Assembly (NCBI RefSeq): GCF_022965805.1 | Contig: NC_133116.1 | Coordinates: 7,956,601 to 8,020,600, forward strand | Reading direction: 5' to 3' | DNA length: 64,000 bases | Source: Primulina eburnea | Lineage: Eukaryota; Streptophyta; Magnoliopsida; Lamiales; Gesneriaceae | Shown here: positions 59,239 to 64,000 of the stretch, one piece after another | Position numbering within the stretch: the first letter of the stretch is position 1 | How the letters are laid out: each line of letters starts with the position of its first letter | Made by a program: the position numbers and the translations under genes | The notes under the pieces: model-generated | Seen by the model: only the letters and a program-made list of their open reading frames with translations | The model's database searches: none | Told to the model about the DNA's origin: nothing

Positions 59239-59935
59239 GGTATAGTTTGGTATACATGATGATAAAGATGTGATATATAATATAAGGATAAGAAATGATA
59301 AATAAGATGTAGGATATTATATTTAATTTTTGGTATGATTTTAATAAGAGTGATTAAATTTATATATTAGATTATAATGACAAAATTAACCTGATCATAA
59401 TAAATTTTATAATTTCAAAGTTGTTGCTTGAGTTCAGATTTTTATCTGTTCATGCGTCGATAACGCTTGCATGATTTATTTATTTTTACTTAATTTTATA
59501 TATTATATAATATGATAATCGAGCCCTTGATTTTGTGAGTCAAGTCAAATATCAATTTTTAATGTTAATCGGGTGATACTAATAATTTTATTGAGATTTA
59601 TAAAAATTATTTATCTAATTATCTCGCATTCATTTATATAATTATCATATTATATAATATATAAAAATAAATAAATATATTTATTTGATTTTAATTTCTA
59701 CTAGCATAGATTTATAAAAATAATTTATAAATTAAGGGTAATTAAGTCATTTGTAATGTTTTTTATCCTTAAATTAAAATTATCACACATAATAGAAGGG
59801 ATATTTATCTTTCTAAAAAATTATTTATCAAGAGCCCATGATATTATCATGAGCTTTTTAAAAATGTACCAAACATGGGATAAGGATCGAGGATTATTTA
59901 TCAATCCCTCCCTTATCTCATGTACCAAACTATGC
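59239..59935. mobile_element. Tourist-like MITE (GGCATTGTTTGATACA family), 59-kb copy
   Basis: The left end GGTATAGTTTGGTATACATG pairs with the right end TCATGTACCAAACTATGC. It shares the TTTGGTATGATTTTAA, GAGTGATTAAATTTATATA and ACAAAATTAACC segments with the reverse complement of the 10-kb copy, and GATTATTTATCAATCC near the right end. It is about 400 bases longer, with extra AT-rich interior. TAA is on the left and TTA on the right, so the duplication has decayed or borders are off by a base. Confidence 0.7.
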
Positions 59936-60312
59936 TTACGATATTATTCGTTTTGGTGTTTGTTTGTGTGTCTGGTGCTTGAACTTAGACATCATGTATT
60001 TTTATGATGTAAAAAGGCGTGGAATGAGACGAAAAGATGCAAGGAAAATCCCGGAAGAATGAATATAGTAAGAAATTTTAGAAACTGCAGCACACCCGCT
60101 CTATAAAGACAATGCACCCGTCCTACCCATTTTTCAAAAAAATAAAATTCGATGTGTTGCTTATCATCTTGCACAACTAGGATACTTTGGCAGCCCGGAT
60201 TTAAAAAGGGGGATTTTAACATATTTTAAAGTACTTTTGCACGGGTTTTTTGGGGAGGACGATAGAAGGACCGGAGAGAATATCGGGAAGCAAGAGATCT
60301 CGATCTGGGGAT

Positions 60313-60821
60313 AGGGATGACAACTTTCCCACGAGTTTGAGATTTCACGAGGAAAACCCGAAACAGGGATTGGGATACCCGATTTTTCGAGTTTGGGTTC
60401 GGGTATGGGGATTTTTTAAAATCTCTGATATAGTTCAAGGCAAGAATGAGATTAATATCTCCATCCTCGAACTCGCCCCGAAAATAATATTAATAATAGT
60501 ATTATTAATATTAATAATATAATAATATTATTATTTTTTAATATATTAATAATATATTATTAATATTGATATTTATTAATATTGATATTAATATTAATAT
60601 TATCACTAATAATAATAGATAATAATAAGTTTTGATTGGAGAAAATCTCCGAATCCGTCATCGTCTTTATCATATTAATATTTTTGAAACGGGGATGAGA
60701 AGTTGATCCCCGAAGTTTCAGATTCAGGGATTCTCCGAACCGAAAAGCAGGGATGAGGACGGGTATAGGGTGAGGGTGAGGATGGCAAACCCAGCCCATG
60801 CCTCGCCCCATTGCCATCTCT
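60313..60821. mobile_element. Mutator-like non-autonomous element with a 10-base duplication
   Basis: 509 bases between perfect direct repeats ATCTGGGGAT (60303-60312, 60822-60831). The ends AGGGATGACAA and TTGCCATCTCT are inverted repeats (9 of 11). Subterminal parts are GC-rich, with GGGTTCGGGTATGGGGA and ACGGGTATAGGGTGAGGGTG words. The core (about 60484-60600) is AATATTATTAATA low complexity. A duplication of 9-11 bases is characteristic of Mutator-like elements. No transposase is present. Confidence 0.75.
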
Positions 60822-60831
60822 ATCTGGGGAT

Positions 60832-62180
60832 GAAGAAGCGTCTTCAATCTTATTCTTATTTCTTCTTTTTCTTAGATTTTTTGTTTGATGATTTTGTGGA
60901 AAAACATGCATTGTTATTTTCTTAAATTTGTCCAGAGCTAATTTAGTTGTCTAGATACTATGTTTTTTATCTTTTGATTTATATATTTGAATTATTCGTT
61001 CGACTTATTTGTGTTCTCATGGTTTAATATTTTCAATTTTCTGATTATAGATTGAATTATTTCATGTCTAGAAACTATCATCCGGAAGAAGGGATTTGCA
61101 TAAGATATAATAAAATACATCGTATGTGTTTTTAAGTTCAAAAGACCTATAACTCCATTCAAACCCTTAAGAGAATTATTGTGCGATTTTATTTTATTTT
61201 TTGATACTTGATTTTTTATAGGAATATTGGAGTCAATATTAGATAATAATTTATATTCGTCTCTTGGGAAAATAAGTAGAAAATATTAAGAATTATGGGT
61301 CAATAGATTAGAAGAATTTATGATATAGATGTCAATATGGATTAAACATAATGGATAGTCAAGTGAAATCGAACATCTGAAATTTGTCTCTCATTTGATA
61401 TTTCATCCTTGCAAATTCGCGAATAAATTATTCTGATCTTCATTATTTAATATCAATTAATTTTAGATTTCTAAATAAAGTTAGGACAATTTTAATACAG
61501 TACTAACTTCGAATTATTCATTCTACGTGGGACGACATCCTTACTCATTCGCATATTAAAACTTGACATCGTACACTCGCGGTAAAACAACAATATGATG
61601 TCTTGTTTATAGCATAACATTTATTCATCATTGCATATTTGCAATGAATCTTAGATTTTTTTTCTTCCGTTCAATTTTTCCTAGTTTATCGAGATTTTCC
61701 TTGCATGATCAGGTATCATGGCAAAATAATATATTTATTTATTTAAACATAAGACTTGAGTATATAGACATATATTTTATTCATTCACACCCCAAATATT
61801 GCATTTTCCCAGTTTAAATATTATTACCCGTCGTTCATGATATAAAAATTTCGACCTCAAAGTTTAGCCCAATAAGCGTGAATGTAAAGTCCAGAAATAA
61901 CACAAAATTAAATTGGGCCCATTTAATGTTTCCTGAACAATAAAATGAGGCCCAGATAACACGATCCATAATATGATCATGACAAATTCAAATGCGCGAC
62001 AGGCCTACAGCCTCATTCATGGGAACAATTTTCAGCAGTTAGGTTTGAAATTGAAACTAGCAATTATAATAATATTTTATAAAATAAATTTTGAATTAAA
62101 TATTTTTTTATCCACACAAATAAATCGAAGAACAAAAATCGCGTAAACTCAAGATAATAATACATATAGTTTGATATCCT

Positions 62181-62215
<35 letters not shown>

Positions 62216-63870
62216 TTATGTAAACATTGACTGAAGTGATGTTCACATATCAGATTTACACGATCACCTCAACGACGGTCATAAATTCATAATTAGTGCT
62301 CACCATATCATAACTATATATATGCATGTATATTGAGTTATTTTAAATATCGAAAATACACACTTCTCTCATGTGAAAATTAAATAGACATCACATAACT
62401 TAAGTTTTTATAAAAATCGAACGAACACCCACTGCGTCACTGGAAATCTGACAAGCTGGAGTATTTGATAATATCTCATAGATTAGTTCGGAAGTTGTCT
62501 ATGCTAACCTGACGCTATCGATTGTTGTATCTATCTTGCAACGTCTGGTTATGATAGATAACGTCGAACTAGTTTAGTCGTACTGAAATACGAGTTCTAG
62601 AAAATTAAGTTTTCAATCAAACCGATTTGTGAAGTAGTCATTTTGATTATTGATATTTGAGATATCATCAAAATATTTCAAATACCAGATTTCAAGTGAT
62701 GCCTGAGATGTTCATATAGTTTTATAAAAAAAATCAAGATAGAAAATATCTATTTAATTTTCTTAGATAAGAAGCATATACTTTTAATAAATCACATGAG
62801 AGTTTGGCAAAAAAAAGAAACCATATATATATATATATATATATATGTATAGTAAACGTGTAAAGTTGCAAAGTGACCTTGAAAAATTATTAAATAAGAA
62901 AAGGAAATGTGAGTGAAGCCAGCTGTGAGGCTCAACAAAGGAGAAACAGTGAATGGCCCGACAAACTATGTCGTATTCGGGCATCATTGGATGCTACACA
63001 CACTCCAAACTGCTGCACGGGTTCCAATGCCCACCGAAAACATTATTTGAATTTCGAATCCCACGTACAAATTATACTTTCTAGATTTAGCAAATCTCGT
63101 TTTAAATCGACTAATTAATCATCAACTCCACTCTTTGATGCAAAAAGTTTGTGTACTTGACATGTACAATTTACAAACAACATACTATAAAGTTACAGTT
63201 TTCAAAGTATATAAATGTTTGTTTGTGAAGTTATGAACAATATTCAAAAATCAAAATAGGTATACGGAAGGAAGTACATTCCCATATCCGTTGAAATTAA
63301 TTAATCTAACAGAAAATTCATTTTCACTCAGTTGTGAAATATTTTAGAGTATGCGATTGAATATTTTAGAGTAATCCGTGTAAGAAGCTTATTTGAATTT
63401 TTTGCGCAGCATTGATTATGTTTTGGTGGTTTTACAAGCAATATAATAGTTGTCTAAACTCTTAAGCAAGTGAGACTCAAGTTAGACGCTAATGTTATTA
63501 ATGGAAAAATATGCAAGTTGCCGAACAACGAATATATGTGAAATTCTAGTGAAATTCAGGTTATTTGTATTATTTTTGACACAAATCTCTTATGAAACAG
63601 TTTCATAGGTCAATGTTATTTCTTAATCAGATGAACAGTCAATGTTATGGTAATATACTATATCACAATTAAAATTTATCAAAGATTATTATTGGGTCTA
63701 GTTAATTCTTTTTTAAAAAAGCTGTCTATTTCTATTTCAGTGTAACAAAAAATGTAATAAATATTTGGACTTTTGATGATAACAAGTTTCATTGCCAGAC
63801 TTCATACCAATATTTGGATAAGATGTACCTTTCATTATATGGCTTTTTTTATTGCTTCCAAAAGGTGAAA
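60832..63870. other. Intergenic, AT-rich
   Basis: Short (TA)n tracts at about 62179-62207 and 62822-62846. No gene is recognised; the frames at 62784-62987 (-) and 62909-63118 (+) overlap each other and have no family signature. Confidence 0.4.
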
Positions 63871-64000
63871 TCGCTTACCTTAGGCGTACTCTCACCCCCG
63901 GTCCGACATGATTGTGAGAGAGGTAAATCATGGCGACTCAGTCAATCAGCAGCAGCTAGACCTTATGCTACGCCGCGCACAAAGAGTTCCCTCTCATTGG
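63871..64000. other. GC-richer segment at the right edge
   Basis: From about 63871 (CGCTTACCTTAGGCGTACTC, CCCCGGTCCGACATG, CTACGCCGCGCACAAAG) base composition rises sharply against the AT-rich flank. It may be the end of a dispersed repeat or the start of a gene cut by the window. No frame long enough to judge. Confidence 0.35.

Overview
The window is nuclear DNA of a flowering plant, most likely a eudicot. The evidence is AT-rich intergenic DNA, genes split by GT-AG introns, plant-only protein families (MIZ1/DUF617, CYC/TB1 TCP factor, CRWN lamin-like protein, CLE and IDA-like peptides) and plant-only retroelements (Cassandra-like and SMART-like TRIMs). The abundant GAGACGGTCTC-type MITE and the protein sequences suggest an asterid, possibly Lamiales, but that is a judgement from memory.

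Genes in order: a broken Nudix hydrolase at the left edge (2-464, +); the 3' end of a LINE (about 1064-1410, +); an intronless MIZ1/DUF617 gene (3500-4291, +); an IDA-like secreted peptide gene (12459-12743, -); a two-exon LRR protein of the PII-2 type with a one-base frameshift (17073-19455, -); an eight-exon CRWN/NMCP1 nuclear lamina gene (24975-31379, -); a four-exon cytochrome b561 gene (34446-36504, +); a small conserved membrane-anchored protein of unknown function (37037-37501, -); a CLE peptide gene (40332-40676, -); and a CYC/TB1-class TCP transcription factor (48195-49481, -). No convincing gene lies between about 49.5 and 64 kb. The genes are independent plant units, with no sign of an operon or pathway cluster. 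Two encode peptide signals (IDA-like, CLE), and an LRR protein and a developmental transcription factor also lie here.

The rest is dominated by small non-autonomous transposable elements. The main one is a MITE of about 182 bp with GAGACGGTCTC palindromes at its ends. I count 15 copies, and four have perfect 9-bp target duplications, which points to the Mutator class. Four copies are interrupted by other elements with readable borders: a 1.2-kb Tourist-like element, a 496-bp element with a GC-rich core, a fold-back derivative of a SMART-like TRIM, and a second copy of the same MITE. A complete 332-bp SMART-like TRIM, a Cassandra-type solo LTR carrying a 5S rRNA-like segment, a hAT MITE with an 8-bp duplication and a Mutator-like element with a 10-bp duplication also have exact borders. 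Long (AT)n microsatellites are scattered throughout.

I found no wholly new gene system. The most unusual items are the fold-back TRIM, the MITE layering that gives relative insertion ages, the GC-rich core of the 21-kb element, the broken Nudix and LRR reading frames, and a perfect 31-bp inverted repeat near 55.8 kb.
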